NCBI GenBank assembly: GCA_963556065.3
Contig: CAUVYH020000018.1
Span: 70,774-134,773, forward strand
Source: JBAXTE01 sp963556065
Lineage (GTDB): Bacteria > Bacteroidota > Bacteroidia > Bacteroidales > WCHB1-69
DNA length: 64,000 nucleotides
Direction: 5' to 3'
Below the pieces are notes generated by a model. It was not told the origin of the DNA. It did no database searches and saw only the letters and a list, made by a program, of their open reading frames with translations. Within the stretch, counting starts at the first letter, position 1; every line of letters starts with the position of its first letter. The translations under genes were made by a program, and so were the position numbers. Shown here in pieces: positions 19,101 through 30,524 of this stretch.

Positions 19101-22100
19101 TGAATGGAGCTGTTAATGGAATTCCGATCCAACCGGAAGCAGGAACATCTATATTTCCATCAAACACAAGTGTCATTGCATTACGATCAGGCTGAGTTGA
19201 TCCAGTAAAAACTGTATCAGGTACCACACTTAAATACATTTTTTGGTTTGCAAATAACCCTGTTGTTGAAGCAGAACTTACCTCAAACCAAATCGTATCA
19301 ATAGAACCCACATTCATAAATTCACTACGTTTGTAAAGTGCAGACGACCAACCATAATCATAATTGTAATAAAATGGAATATAAGTTTGAGTAGTAGTAC
19401 CACTTCCAACTTGAATGTTAAACGGATCTCCATCTGCCTGAACAGCTTCCATCCAATAAGAAACGGTGTCATACAATATCGGCGTAGTATAGTTCTGTCC
19501 AAAGAAAATCGGAGTGGTTGAAGTAGCTGTCGAATATACTCTTAACCAATCGGGATAAGTAAACGTGTGTGTTGTTCCATAAGGAATAGTCACATCCGTA
19601 AGTGTTAAATCCGTTGCCGTCCATTTCGACTCAAAGCTATAGTTAATAGTGTCGTTAACGGTATAAGTATCACCGGTTGCAGCAGTCCAAACCTTAATAG
19701 TATAAGGAGTAGTTGCTGTAGGAGCTGAAAAATCATAAGGTTGTGTAAATGTAAATGGAATCGTATCTCCAACATTAATAGCAACATCAATTGTATCAGC
19801 CACCGGAGTACCTCCGTTAATTTGGTAATAGATAAATGTACCTATAGGTGCTACTGTTTGTAAGTTATTTCTAACTTCCACAGAAATGCTTTCCTGATGT
19901 AAAGCACAGCCTGTTGTTGGAGAAGTAACCGCTAGCGGTTCAACCTCAACTGTCGGCATATTGTTGATATTAACAACTACATCCACACGGGGGCTGGCAC
20001 AACCCAAAACAGCACCTCTGAATTTCATGTTTGCTCTAGATGATGACATAGAACCGGAGGCAAGTGGGAATGAAGCATCACTACTATTGTATTTAGCCAC
20101 ATTCGCCATTGTAGTTGAGTAAAAAGATGGATGTGGATTTCCACTCCACGAACCGTCTCTGTTTTCCCAATGCAATAACAAATTACCATTTCCATTATAA
20201 TTGTATGGAGTGCTCAACGGAATTGCCAACCAACCCGAAGCAGGAATGGCAATGCTTCCATCATACACAAGCGACATACCGGTAACTCCAAGATAATCGG
20301 TATTTGCAAAAGTAGAATCGGAGATTGTTTTTAAATACACTTTTTGATTAAGAAGTGTTCCTGCTGTTGCAGAACTAACTTCTACCCATAGCGTATCAAT
20401 AATTCCCGTATATTGGATCTCACTACGCTTATAAATTGAAGAAGACCAGCTGTTGTTGTCATAATCATGAATCGGAACGTCGCTTTGGGTTTCGGTACCT
20501 GTTCCCAAAACGTTAACGCCTCTTCCATCGATGCTTGTAAATGAAGCAAAGAAGTTCGTATCGGACCGTAAATTGCCCGATGTAAATGAAGGATCCATTA
20601 ACAATGATGTAGTTGAAACATTGGTAGTGTACCAATTAATATCACCGTCAGTAAATGAAGCCGGATTTTCAGCGGTAATCGTAACCGGTGTATTATAATC
20701 AACACTTGCCGGATTGGCTGAAGTAATCGTTGGCATCGGAGGAATCGGTTTGGAAATCACAACCCAACTTTGAATGGTATCATTTGTATTAATAATATCG
20801 GAAGCGTGATTTAGCCAAGCTTTAATAGTATAAGTAACGTTACCGGTAGTAGCTGAAAAATCGGCAGGAGTAAATGCAAAACTTGCACTTGCACCCGAGT
20901 TAATGTCTATGTTAACCGGCATACTTATGGGTGTACCACCATCAACAGTGTACCAAGCCGTAACCTCATTTGCGGCAATATCATTTGTACCGTTATTCTT
21001 AAGACTTAACGTAACCGCCTGAGTTCCTATTCCGCAACCGGATACTGGGTTTGTAACATCCTGAAGTACTGCATCATACGCCGGAAGTGGTCCGATTTCA
21101 GCTTCAATCATAAATCTTCCCTGAGCCGTAGTAACAACAGGTACGCCCCCAGTTAATGCAGCGCAAGTATAGAATGCACCTGTACGAACAGGAGCTTCTG
21201 CTTGAGCGCCTAATGGATTATAACCCGTTTCAATTTGAGCGATACCTACATAGAATGTAGTATCGGTAAAGATTGCATCGTACCAGTTCGGGAATATAAA
21301 TGATCTCCATTGTGCAGTATCGGCAGCAACAATTGTATCATTCTCTGAGCGGGCCAAAACAACACCTGCACTATTAAGTACCACACCATAAACAACCTTG
21401 TTTAAAGTGGTTCCACCATTGATATAAGCTCTTACCGAACGAACAGAGCGAGTTCCGTTAATACGGAATTTCGATAATAATAATCCATTTCCTAATGCAG
21501 CTTTGATGCTAACAGCAGAAGTGTCGGCATAGCCAAAATAATCGGCAGTAGCTTCTAAACGATATGCTTTTAAATTATTGCTATTGTCGTCGTCATTAGG
21601 AACAGATGCCGTAACTGTGTTAACACCCGTAACTGTCGGGGCTAATCCTCCAACAGCTATAGTTTTTGAGGTAAATGATTGAATAGAGTCAATAGTATAA
21701 GTTAATGTTTGAGCATTTGCACCGGTAACATCAACCGTGATGACTGTGTTGTATTGGGTTAAAGCCCCGACGTTTTCAACGATTACTCCAACAGAATCCG
21801 GAGTTCCAAATTGAATAGGAAGCTTTCCTTTAGCATAAACCATGTTGGTTTTCAAGTCATTATCATTAAGATTACGAACTACAACGCGGTCGATACTAAA
21901 ACTTCTACCATATTGGCTATATGCATCAAATGCTATTTTCACACACGACATATTTGCGTATGAAGTCAAGTGCTTGCCGTAATACTTCCAATATGCTGTA
22001 GTAGCTGATGAATCAAGACGTTTAACAAACAATGTGTCATTGTTCCATGTTGTACCTCCATCAGATGAAATTCTAACGGTTACTCCTTCTAATTGATATT

Positions 22101-25100
22101 GAGGATACTCATTGTTTTTCGACATCCAGAATTCTAAATAAGGATGGGTCATTCCCGTAAAATCAAATATTGGCGTTGTAGCTCTAGATTTCGCTCCTGA
22201 AGAGAAACTATTGCTATTAAAATACAACATTCCTGTTCCATATTGAGGATTTAAATCAGGATAAGTCATTGAACCGCTTAACAAAGCCCAATTCCCTGTT
22301 CCCGACAACTGTGATATTGTCCAAACAGGATTGGGAGCAGCACTAAAGTTTACATCATAAGGAAATGTAGTGATTTTTGCAAAGTTGTATGAACCGACAA
22401 TCGTATCATTGAAACGAACGGTATCAGCTGCCAATGTTGACCATATCTTAACCCCATAAACACCCGGCACAGAGAAATCCAATGCGTTAGTCAGAACGAC
22501 ATCCCAAGTTAAACCGGAAGCCAAACTTCCCGTATCAAGAGTTAACGTATAGTTTTGAGGAGTAGGCCCTGTTACTACCGCTGTTAGTACGGCATTGTTC
22601 GCAGCAAAGTCAATTGCAGCAGAGCCGGCACTTTTAACTCTAACACTCAATGTCATGCCGGTAGAGCCACAAGCAGATGCTGAAGTCGGTTGTACTATTG
22701 ATGTTAAACCAACATTAATTGGAGCAACATCAAATTCATCGCAACCGATATCGGGAATGGTTGCATTACGTACTTGGTCTTCAATATCGGTAGTTACAAC
22801 ATCTAATGGTTGAGCTTTACCGTCCAGTCCTAATTCAAAAGTATGGAAATTGTCATACGAAGAAAAACTGGGGTTTGCGCTAACCGAATTCGTATCTTTA
22901 CCAGTGGCCGTTTTCCATGCAGCAATATCAACTCTGTTTAAAGAATAATATCCAATTGCAGCTCCGCTGGAATATAGATTATTGTAGTTCGACAATAAGC
23001 CTGTGGGTAATGTTGAAATATAATAAGCAACACCCGTAGTATTATTTGCGAAATTGTTATTACGAACATTAAGCACAGAACCACCTGTTATATAAAAAGC
23101 TCTGGATGATGCAGCTGCGCCATTAAGATTAACGGTATTATAAAACAAATTAGTAGTATCGGAATAATAAACAGACATTCCATATCCGGAAGAAGTAGTT
23201 CCACTTGATGCAATATAGTTGTTTGAGATCAATAAAGGTGCAACGGTAGTTCCTCTACTATAATACAAATATAAACCATAGTTGAGATTGTTCGACAACA
23301 CCTTATTCTTAGAAATGGTTAACCCTTCACGACAATAATTAAAATACATTCCAGAAAATCCCTGTGTTGAGTTTGGACTTTGATTAATTGTATTATTTAC
23401 AATAGTATATTTATTGTTATAAGACATGTATAAACCATAGTATGATTGGTTTTGGAACGTGTTGTTTTGAATAGTTATCCCACTCGATACATTAGAAGAG
23501 GAACCGGACAGATATATCCCATAGGATCCCTTCTTAAATGTATTTCCATCAAAGACCAACAAAGAATCCTTATCGGTTGAGCCTTTACTTGAATAAACCA
23601 ACGCATAATCTGCGGAAGTCAGGTTGGTATCCAAGCCTTCGAAGATATTATTCGTAAATTGAACATCCACACTGCGTCCTCTCAACCAAACTATTGTATT
23701 GGAAGTTTTGGACGTAGATTTTAAAGTAATCGACTCCAATCTGAAATTTGAAACAGTGTCTAACATTAATGTAGCCGTTGTATTTATTGTATCATTAATA
23801 ACTACACTACTGGGATCATTATTTTCAGATTTAATCGTTACGGTGTTTGTAGCCGATCCACCCAATATTTGTGTTAGTTCAAGATTCGTATAATAAGTAC
23901 CCGGGCGAACATTAAAAACAACAGGCCCCGTAATGCCACAAGTATTCAATTTGGTTTTAACGTCGGCAAGCGTTGGAAAATCAGGAGAAGCACCACCTAC
24001 AGTATAAGTTCCTGCAGCAAGTGTTCCACCGCATGAATAGATAGACACTTGCATGGTATCATTTCCAGCGTATAAATCAGCACCTCCGTTCGGAGCCGAT
24101 GTCCAAACTTTAATCACGTGCGACCCTGGAGTAAAGTTAATACCGGCTGCCAGTGTTAAATTCTCTGAGACCTGATCTTGAGTTAATAATCCGGCCCAAT
24201 TGTATGCCGTTTGCGCAACGCCATCCAAAGTCCAATTTACGGTTGCAGCCGTTAAATCGGTAGTTCCTCCGCTTTTGATCCGAACTTTAACATCCGAAAC
24301 AGGAGAAGAAATTAATGTTCCTACCGGCTCAACAATAGCATTCATACCTGCATCCAAAGCAACATCAATAGGAATGAAACTAAACTTAATATTCGGACGG
24401 TTAGTGCTTACGTTTGTACTCCCGGTTGGTGCTGATCCATCGTTATTTACATATTCATGCATATTCCCGGAAGTAGTCGAATAAGTATAATATGGATAAG
24501 ATGAGGCTCCATTCCCTCCATAATTTGCTTCACATAACACCATAATGTTACTAGAGCTAAAATTATAGTCCGTTATATCAATTGAATTCCAACCCACAGA
24601 AGAAAAGGTTTTTGATGCATCAAAACCAAGGTTGCTCCTGCTATTAAATTTGCCCATGTATCAGAAGTAACAGTCGTGCTGGTAGTTGGCTTCAAATAAA
24701 TCTTCACCGGAATAACAGTAGCCGATGATGTAGCCACATTCCACGATAAATTTGAAATTGTTCCGTAAATTCCGATTTCAGATCCCGTATAGATAGAAGC
24801 AGATCGACCATAACCATGCCAAGCATTGAATGGATAGAGTCGTTCATTTGATGTTCCTGTTCCGACAACTACATCTGCCGGCGGCCGTTTGTTGCAGAAC
24901 CATTTACTTAAAGTTGAATCGCTGTTTCCATATTGATCAGCCGCTTCGAACGATAAGTTACTTTAGTCATATATGACATGCTTGGAATAACAGCCGAATA
25001 AATATTATTTGCTCCCGCAGTCATCGGCACGGTAAAAGGACCGGTTAGCACGCCATAGCGGTCGGTAGAGTAAACTAAGTTTGCAGAAGCAACTGTTGAT

Positions 25101-25830
25101 GCGTCTGTAATTTTAGCAGAAACAGTCCACGGACCTGTTCCCGTAATGGTATCTTGGTAGATTACAGGTTGTTGAACAATCACAGGTGGTGCTATTTCGT
25201 TGGTAGAACCGATAATTTCAACATTATCTAATAACCATCCGTAATTGGTAAGCCCCGTTGCTGTATTTCCACGCAAAATTCTAACCGAATTTCTGCAGTA
25301 TCTTGATTTGCAATATAAGACGATAAATCAAATAATTCGCTTCTCCACCAAGAATTGGTAGGAACAGCTGTAGAGTCACTCGTTAGCCAAGCGGTGTACG
25401 AAGTTGAATTGAACCCCGAAGTGGCTAAAAAGCCCATCTCTCCAACAGGAACCGATGTAAGATATACCGTATCCGATTTCGTTATGGCATACCACGTAGG
25501 AGATCCTCCCACCCTATATTGAAGGGCTCCTTTATCTCCACTTGCAATCTTACAAATGTGTTTAAACCGCAGATATACTTTGCTGTACCCTGTGGTTGCA
25601 AATTTGGCTGTAGCTACAGAAGTTATTGAGGTTGATGTGACTTTCCCCCGCAGAGAAGTCGTTCCGGCATATTGTAATGCCGCAGTCGTGTCCCAATCAA
25701 GGACAGTCCCTGAAACAGACGAAGTAAATGAGTGAGGTATCACCTCAAATCCTTCGTTCACTAATGTTGTTTGTGCTTTCACTGTCATAAAACAGAGCAA
25801 AGCCAAAAACATTGTAGCAATTTTTCTCAT
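16186..25830 (-). CDS. Giant (about 3,215 aa) T9SS type A cargo protein, N-terminal region split by three frameshifts
   Basis: One gene read in four frame pieces. It starts at ATG 25830 with signal peptide MRKIATMFLALLCFMTVKAQ. Frames change near 25275, 24945 and 24640; in each case the protein continues sensibly if one base is restored, twice in a T run on the coding strand. The last piece alone is 2,823 residues. It carries CARDB-like Ig modules, a right-handed beta-helix (about 24050-22800), adhesin-like jelly rolls and a GEVED domain (about 18330-18040). A WEN(R)-containing module occurs three times. The type A sorting domain lies at 16440-16186 (LSQNVPNPASN onward). It is a secreted or surface protein; no enzymatic domain is recognised. 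Whether it is intact in the cell depends on whether the shifts are real. Confidence 0.8.
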
Positions 25831-25878
25831 AATTTTTGGTTTTGGTTTAACTTTTTTTTGATTCCATTTTCTTCACGT

Positions 25879-25909
25879 CAAAGATAATAATGATATTAAC
25901 ACAATCCAA
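25879..25909 (-). promoter_or_regulatory. Bacteroidota promoter of the giant T9SS cargo gene
   Basis: On the minus strand TTG (25909-25907), 20 bases, then TATCTTTG (25886-25879). This is the standard -33/-7 arrangement, 48 bp before the start codon. Confidence 0.75.
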
Positions 25910-25997
25910 CTTATTTTAAGTGAATTAAGATTAAATTAGAAATTTTAAGATTCATTTAATTTTTATAACTCAAACCATTTAGACATTTTCCAAACCT

Positions 25998-26039
25998 ATT
26001 TTGTTGTCTCTGACCGCTGCATTAACAAGACAACAAAAT
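25998..26039. repeat. Inverted repeat in the 550-bp divergent intergenic region
   Basis: Arms ATTTTGTTGTCT and AGACAACAAAAT (12 bases, perfect) enclose 18 bases. It lies between two divergent T9SS cargo genes, about 90 bp from the left promoter. It could be a regulatory site. The rest of 25910-26321 is AT-rich with nothing else recognisable. Confidence 0.45.
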
Positions 26040-26321
26040 CAAAAGTAAAGAGACACATCCCCCTTCAAATTATATTTTACTAAACATTTCGCCAATACAA
26101 TCTTATTACATACACATATCCAGCAACTTACACAATAAGATTGAAATAACAAAATGCTAAAAATAACAAAATAATCATTTTTTCATCTTTTTGGATAATT
26201 TTAAAACCAATAAATATTATATGGATATTATATGATTTTTAACAAATTTGGGTTAAAACAACAAAGTAGAGTTAAATCGATTTAAGTTTAACTCTTTAAT
26301 AAGCCTTCACAAAAAAATTCA

Positions 26322-26352
26322 TTGACTTTTGGTAAAATAAATATTACCTTTG
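26322..26352 (+). promoter_or_regulatory. Bacteroidota promoter of the small T9SS protein gene
   Basis: TTG (26322-26324), 20 bases, TACCTTTG (26345-26352), ending 31 bp before the start. It has the same 20-base spacing as the divergent promoter at 25879-25909. Confidence 0.8.
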
Positions 26353-26383
26353 CCACACAATCATAACTTTAAAAAATTTATTT

Positions 26384-27109
26384 ATGAAAAAAATCGGATT
26401 TCTTTTTTTATTTTTTGTCTTTTCAGCCTCTACCTTTGCGCAAAGCTTTTCATTAAGCGACCCTCTCGGCACCATTCCTGACGGTGGAAGCAGAACATAT
26501 ACTACACCTGCAAACATTCCTATTCTGCCTGGAGATTATAATGTAACATTACATAACATCAGCGGAACTGCTTTAAGTGTAATTTGCAGCAAAGAAATCA
26601 TAGATACCATCGCGGGTACCGAAAGTGCATTTTGCTGGGGACAGTGCTTTCCAGCTTCAGTTTACTCATCCAGTCCTGTTTTGGTTGAGTCCGGCGATTC
26701 CGGTATTTTTAACCCCGATTATAAACCCAATGGCCATACCGGAGAATCTCATGTTCGTTTTATTTTTTCAGAAGACGGGAATAGGGACAACAAAATCTCC
26801 TTTATTGCAACATTTCAATCCACTCCTGTTTCAGTTAGCACTTATGCTCAAAACATTGGAAAACTTGTCGCCTCTCCAAATCCTGCATCGAGCCAAATTA
26901 CAGTAGATTATTCCATCAATGATGCAAACGAAAATCTAACCCTGACTGTAAAAAACCTTTTAGGAGCCGTAGTTTATTCTTCAAATCTCATTGCTGCTAC
27001 AGGAAAAATAGCCATCAATACTTCCGATTTTATAGATGGAATTTATTTTATTTCAATTTTATCGAACAATATGCCGGTTAACTCTAAAAAATTAGTTATT
27101 AGACATTAA
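26384..27109 (+). CDS. Small secreted protein with T9SS type A sorting domain
   Basis: A 241-residue protein. The signal peptide ends at about residue 19 (STFAQ). The middle (about 20-155) is a compact beta-rich domain with a paired-cysteine motif AFCWGQCFP and no known catalytic residues. The last 80 residues (VASPNPASSQITVDY onward, ending KKLVIRH) are a type A sorting domain. It has its own promoter and a terminator shared with metK. It is divergent from the giant cargo gene. Role unknown; export by T9SS is inferred from the C-terminal domain. Confidence 0.82.
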   Translation: MKKIGFLFLFFVFSASTFAQSFSLSDPLGTIPDGGSRTYTTPANIPILPGDYNVTLHNISGTALSVICSKEIIDTIAGTESAFCWGQCFPASVYSSSPVLVESGDSGIFNPDYKPNGHTGESHVRFIFSEDGNRDNKISFIATFQSTPVSVSTYAQNIGKLVASPNPASSQITVDYSINDANENLTLTVKNLLGAVVYSSNLIAATGKIAINTSDFIDGIYFISILSNNMPVNSKKLVIRH

Positions 27110-27128
27110 AAGAACATACAAGAACAAT

Positions 27129-27162
27129 AAAAAAACCGGCTTGTGTCAAGCCGGTTTTTTTA
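27129..27162. terminator. Bidirectional terminator between convergent genes
   Basis: AAAAAACCGGCTT and AAGCCGGTTTTTT flank a 5-base loop, with A and T tracts on either side, so it can stop both the T9SS gene and metK. Confidence 0.88.
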
Positions 27163-27180
27163 TGTCAAATCCAATCAAAA

Positions 27181-28482
27181 TTAGAGGCCAAATGCCTTTT
27201 TGATTTTATCTACATAATCTAGCTTTTCCCAACCAAAGAAATCTACAGTTTTAAAGATCCTTTCCTTACCGTCAATTTTTCTTATTTTGGTTTCCTTATC
27301 TTTATAAAAAACTTCTACGTCTTCCGTATATGGAGCTCTTCCAAAATGGCCATAAGCTGCTGTTGGCAAGAATATAGGATTTTTCAATCCAAAACGTTTT
27401 ACAATAGCATAAGGGCGCATGTCAAAAATATCGTTAATGATTTCAGCAATTCTTCCGTCTGATAATTTCTTTCCGGTTGCATCTTTCACTTTGGTCGTGT
27501 TATATGTGTTTACATACAACCCCACAGGTTGGGCTACTCCTATAGCATAAGCCACCTGAACCAACACTTCATCGCAGAGACCAGCAGCCACCATGTTTTT
27601 AGCAATGTGACGGGCAGCATAAGCAGCAGAACGATCCACTTTTGAAGAATCCTTTCCTGAGAATGCACCTCCACCGTGAGCACCTTTTCCTCCGTAAGTA
27701 TCTACAATAATTTTACGACCGGTTAATCCGGTATCTCCATGAGGTCCACCAATTACAAATTTTCCGGTCGGATTTACGTGTAACTTGAAATCTCCTTTAA
27801 ATAAACGCTTTACGCTATCCGGACAGGTTTTTTTAACTCTTGGAATCAAAACATTCCTCACGTCGGCTTCAATCTGAGCAAGCATGACGGATTCTTCATC
27901 AAAATCATCATGTTGTGTTGAAATTACAATGGTATCAATTCGTTTTGGCTTGCCTTTATCATCATACTCTATCGTAACTTGCGATTTTGCATCGGGACGA
28001 AGATATTTCATTCGTTTTCCTTCCCGGCGAATCTCAGCCAATTCCAATAAAAAACGATGTGATAAGTCGATAGAGATTGCCATGTAATTGTCCATTTCGG
28101 AACAAGCATAACCAAACATCATTCCCTGATCTCCGGCACCTTGCTCTTCTTCGTTTTTGCGCTCAACCCCCTGATTAATATCTGGAGATTGTTCGTGAAT
28201 AGCAGAAATTACGCCACAGGATTCGGCATCGAAACGATATTCGGCCTTAGTGTAACCGATTTTACGGATGGTATTACGTGCAACATCATCAACATGTACA
28301 TATCCTTCGGTTTTCACTTCGCCGGCACAAACAACCAATCCGGTAGTGACCAATGTTTCACATGCTACTTTTGATTCTGGATCCCAACGTAAAAATTCGT
28401 CGAGTAGTGCGTCTGATATTTGGTCGCTGACTTTGTCTGGATGACCTTCTGAAACGCTTTCTGAAGTAAATAGATATCCCAT
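27181..28482 (-). CDS. metK: S-adenosylmethionine synthetase
   Basis: A 433-residue MetK that makes S-adenosylmethionine from methionine and ATP in the cytoplasm. The N-terminal GHPDKVSDQISDALLDE, the GAGDQGMMFGYA hexapeptide region and the P-loop-like GGGAFSGKDSSKVDRSAAY are all present, and the length is normal. It is the last gene of a leftward run after yitT-gldA but has its own promoter and a probable SAM-II riboswitch in its 5' leader. This implies feedback by its product. Confidence 0.97.
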   Translation of the reverse strand: MGYLFTSESVSEGHPDKVSDQISDALLDEFLRWDPESKVACETLVTTGLVVCAGEVKTEGYVHVDDVARNTIRKIGYTKAEYRFDAESCGVISAIHEQSPDINQGVERKNEEEQGAGDQGMMFGYACSEMDNYMAISIDLSHRFLLELAEIRREGKRMKYLRPDAKSQVTIEYDDKGKPKRIDTIVISTQHDDFDEESVMLAQIEADVRNVLIPRVKKTCPDSVKRLFKGDFKLHVNPTGKFVIGGPHGDTGLTGRKIIVDTYGGKGAHGGGAFSGKDSSKVDRSAAYAARHIAKNMVAAGLCDEVLVQVAYAIGVAQPVGLYVNTYNTTKVKDATGKKLSDGRIAEIINDIFDMRPYAIVKRFGLKNPIFLPTAAYGHFGRAPYTEDVEVFYKDKETKIRKIDGKERIFKTVDFFGWEKLDYVDKIKKAFGL

Positions 28483-28540
28483 TTATTATTTGTTTATTTG
28501 ATTAATAAATATGGGAAAATCAGATTGAGAGGCGCAAAAA

Positions 28541-28590
28541 ACTGGTTTAGCATTTTTTCGTGTGGTTGCAATCAATCAAATTTTTCCACT
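28541..28590 (-). promoter_or_regulatory. Probable SAM-II riboswitch in the metK leader
   Basis: On the minus strand the P1 arms are GTGG (28589-28586) and CCAC (28565-28562). The 20-base loop contains ATTTGA and ends TTGCAA, and a 3' segment carries AAATGCTAAA. These are the conserved landmarks of SAM-II aptamers (ATTTAA loop, TTGCAA, AAATGTAGCTAAA in the solved structure). CAGT just after GCTAAAC can pair with loop ATTG to form the pseudoknot. It begins a few bases after the transcription start predicted from the -7 box, and ends about 55 bp before metK. The class is judged by eye, not by a covariance search. Confidence 0.62.
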
Positions 28591-28600
28591 AAATTGTATG

Positions 28601-28627
28601 CAAAATTACAAAAAACTATTATTCCAA
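28601..28627 (-). promoter_or_regulatory. Bacteroidota promoter of metK
   Basis: On the minus strand TTG (28627-28625), 16 bases, TAATTTTG (28608-28601). It lies between the gldA stop and the riboswitch. The predicted start site, about 7 bases on, is at the first bases of the aptamer. Confidence 0.65.
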
Positions 28628-28642
28628 AAGTTTATTTGCAAT

Positions 28643-29553
28643 TTATTTTTTTGTTAACTTTCTAAACACCTCTTCTAACCCATGTTCCATCTTATTCATC
28701 GAGAGCAGGGTGATATTTTGTTGCTTTACAAATTGCGATATTGCCGGTCGAATATCCTGACCGCCTTGAGCTTCGATTTTATACTGATTAATGCCCAACA
28801 AGGCAACATTTTTAACACCGGGAATAGTTCTTAACTTAGCTATTTCAACGCTTTCAACAAATTCCACCAAACAAATTCTTGTCCGATTCGTAAGTTATGC
28901 AATTCCGCCGTTTGATTATCAGCTACAATCTCCCCCTCATTAATAATAATTGCTCGACTGCACATTGCTTCTACTTCCTGCATAATATGGGTACTCAACA
29001 ATACTGTTCGGTCTTTACCTACCGCCATGATCAGATTGCGAATATCCACCAACTGGTTAGGGTCCAATCCCGATGTTGGCTCATCTAAAATAAGCACTTC
29101 CGGTTCGTGGATCATTGCCTGAGCAAGACCCACCCGCTGGCGAAACCCTTTAGATAACGCTCCTATCTTTTTATGTTGTTCGGGACCCAAACCGGTAAGG
29201 TCTATTATTTTTTTTATCCGGCTCTGGGTGTTTGAACCCAAATGGTGTACACCGGCAATAAACTCCAAATACTCACGCACGTACATGTCGAGATATAACG
29301 GATTGTTTTCGGGCAAATACCCCACATGCCTTCTCACTTCCAACGGATCTGCGATCACATTGAACCCACAAACGCTGGCTTCCCCTTCGTTTTGGGGAAT
29401 AAAACAGGTCAAAATCTTCATCATGGTCGATTTTCCAGCACCATTCGGACCTAACAACCCGACCACTTCCCCATTTTTTATATCAAACGAAACATTGTTT
29501 AAGGCCAGTTGCTCTCCATATTTCTTAGTAATGTTCTTAACCTCAATTGACAT
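28643..29553 (-). CDS. gldA: Gliding-motility-type ABC transporter ATP-binding protein, one frameshift
   Basis: The two frame pieces total 303 residues, the usual GldA length. The N-terminal piece has Walker A GPNGAGKST, the signature LSKGFRQRVGLAQA and Walker B ILDEPTSGLDP. The C-terminal piece continues the GldA tail (VEFVESVEIAKLRTIPGV onward). The frame changes near 28873 in GTTTGG; restoring one T gives EFVLVEF. GldA, with GldF/GldG, is linked to gliding in Flavobacteria, but close homologues occur in non-gliding Bacteroidota. gldF and gldG are not adjacent here. It lies 18 bp after yitT in the same direction. Confidence 0.85.
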
Positions 29554-29571
29554 ATCTGTACTTTTTAATAT

Positions 29572-30483
29572 TTATAATTTTCCTAATGTAGCCTCTCGCA
29601 ATGACTGAAATCCATTTCCAAGAGTTTGATTTGCCCTGATTACCGACAAAAATGCATTCGGATCAATTTCATGAACAAATTCAATTAGCAAAGGTAGCTG
29701 TTTCCTATCAACAATAGTATAAATAATCTTTTTAGGTTGATTATTATACATTCCTTCTCCATGAATATAGGTTCCTCCGCGCTCTAAGTCGTGGATTATT
29801 TTTTCCCGAATTTGTTCATACTTGTCGGAAATAATATATACTGTTTTATCGCTGCTGATTCCCTGAATTACCACATCTATTACTTTTCCGGTAATATAAA
29901 TTACAATTAAAGAATAAAGCGGAATTTTCCAATCATTGTATGCAAAGATACTGATTGCAACCACTGCGGAATCAACTAATATAAGTAAAGTCCCAAGCGG
30001 CAAGCGGGTATATTTATTAATGATCATGGCTACAATGTCCGTTCCGCCTGAAGTGGCTCTGGTTCTGAAGATTAGTCCTATTCCGAAGCCTAACAACACC
30101 CCTCCGCAAACGGTAGAAATCAACATATCATTTTCAATTAATGGGGCATCTCCCCACCAATCGGCAATCAAATCGGTAAACAAAGCAAGCGAGACAAACC
30201 CGACTACCGTTTTCAACCCAAATTTTGGCCCCAAAATCCAGGTGCCGATAATCGCCAGCGGAATATCCATGCATAACGCCACACTGCCGATTGGCAAACC
30301 ATCCGGAAACAAATCGAATAAACCTTTGGTAAGATGGTGAATGGTTATTGATATTCCATAAACGCCACCTGGAGCAAGTTTATAGGGTGAAATGAACAAT
30401 ACAAAACCAAAAGCCATAATCGCAGAGCCTACAAGTATTTGCAGGTATTCCTTAGTGATTTTTTTATAGTTAACCGCTTTCAT
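29572..30483 (-). CDS. YitT family membrane protein (DUF161/DUF2179)
   Basis: A 303-residue protein with five or six hydrophobic segments in the first 210 residues. It opens with the family pattern LVGSAIMAFGFVLFISPYKL then APGGVYGIS, and GFGIGLIFRTRATSGGTDI in the middle. A soluble DUF2179 domain (about 220-300) ends the protein. Function of the family is unresolved; some members are suggested to be transporters. It is the promoter-proximal gene of the yitT-gldA pair and is divergent from dusB. It is most likely an inner-membrane protein. Confidence 0.88.
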   Translation of the reverse strand: MKAVNYKKITKEYLQILVGSAIMAFGFVLFISPYKLAPGGVYGISITIHHLTKGLFDLFPDGLPIGSVALCMDIPLAIIGTWILGPKFGLKTVVGFVSLALFTDLIADWWGDAPLIENDMLISTVCGGVLLGFGIGLIFRTRATSGGTDIVAMIINKYTRLPLGTLLILVDSAVVAISIFAYNDWKIPLYSLIVIYITGKVIDVVIQGISSDKTVYIISDKYEQIREKIIHDLERGGTYIHGEGMYNNQPKKIIYTIVDRKQLPLLIEFVHEIDPNAFLSVIRANQTLGNGFQSLREATLGKL

Positions 30484-30524
30484 TCAGTTTGATTTGTTCG
30501 CAAAAATACAATTTTAAATTGAGA

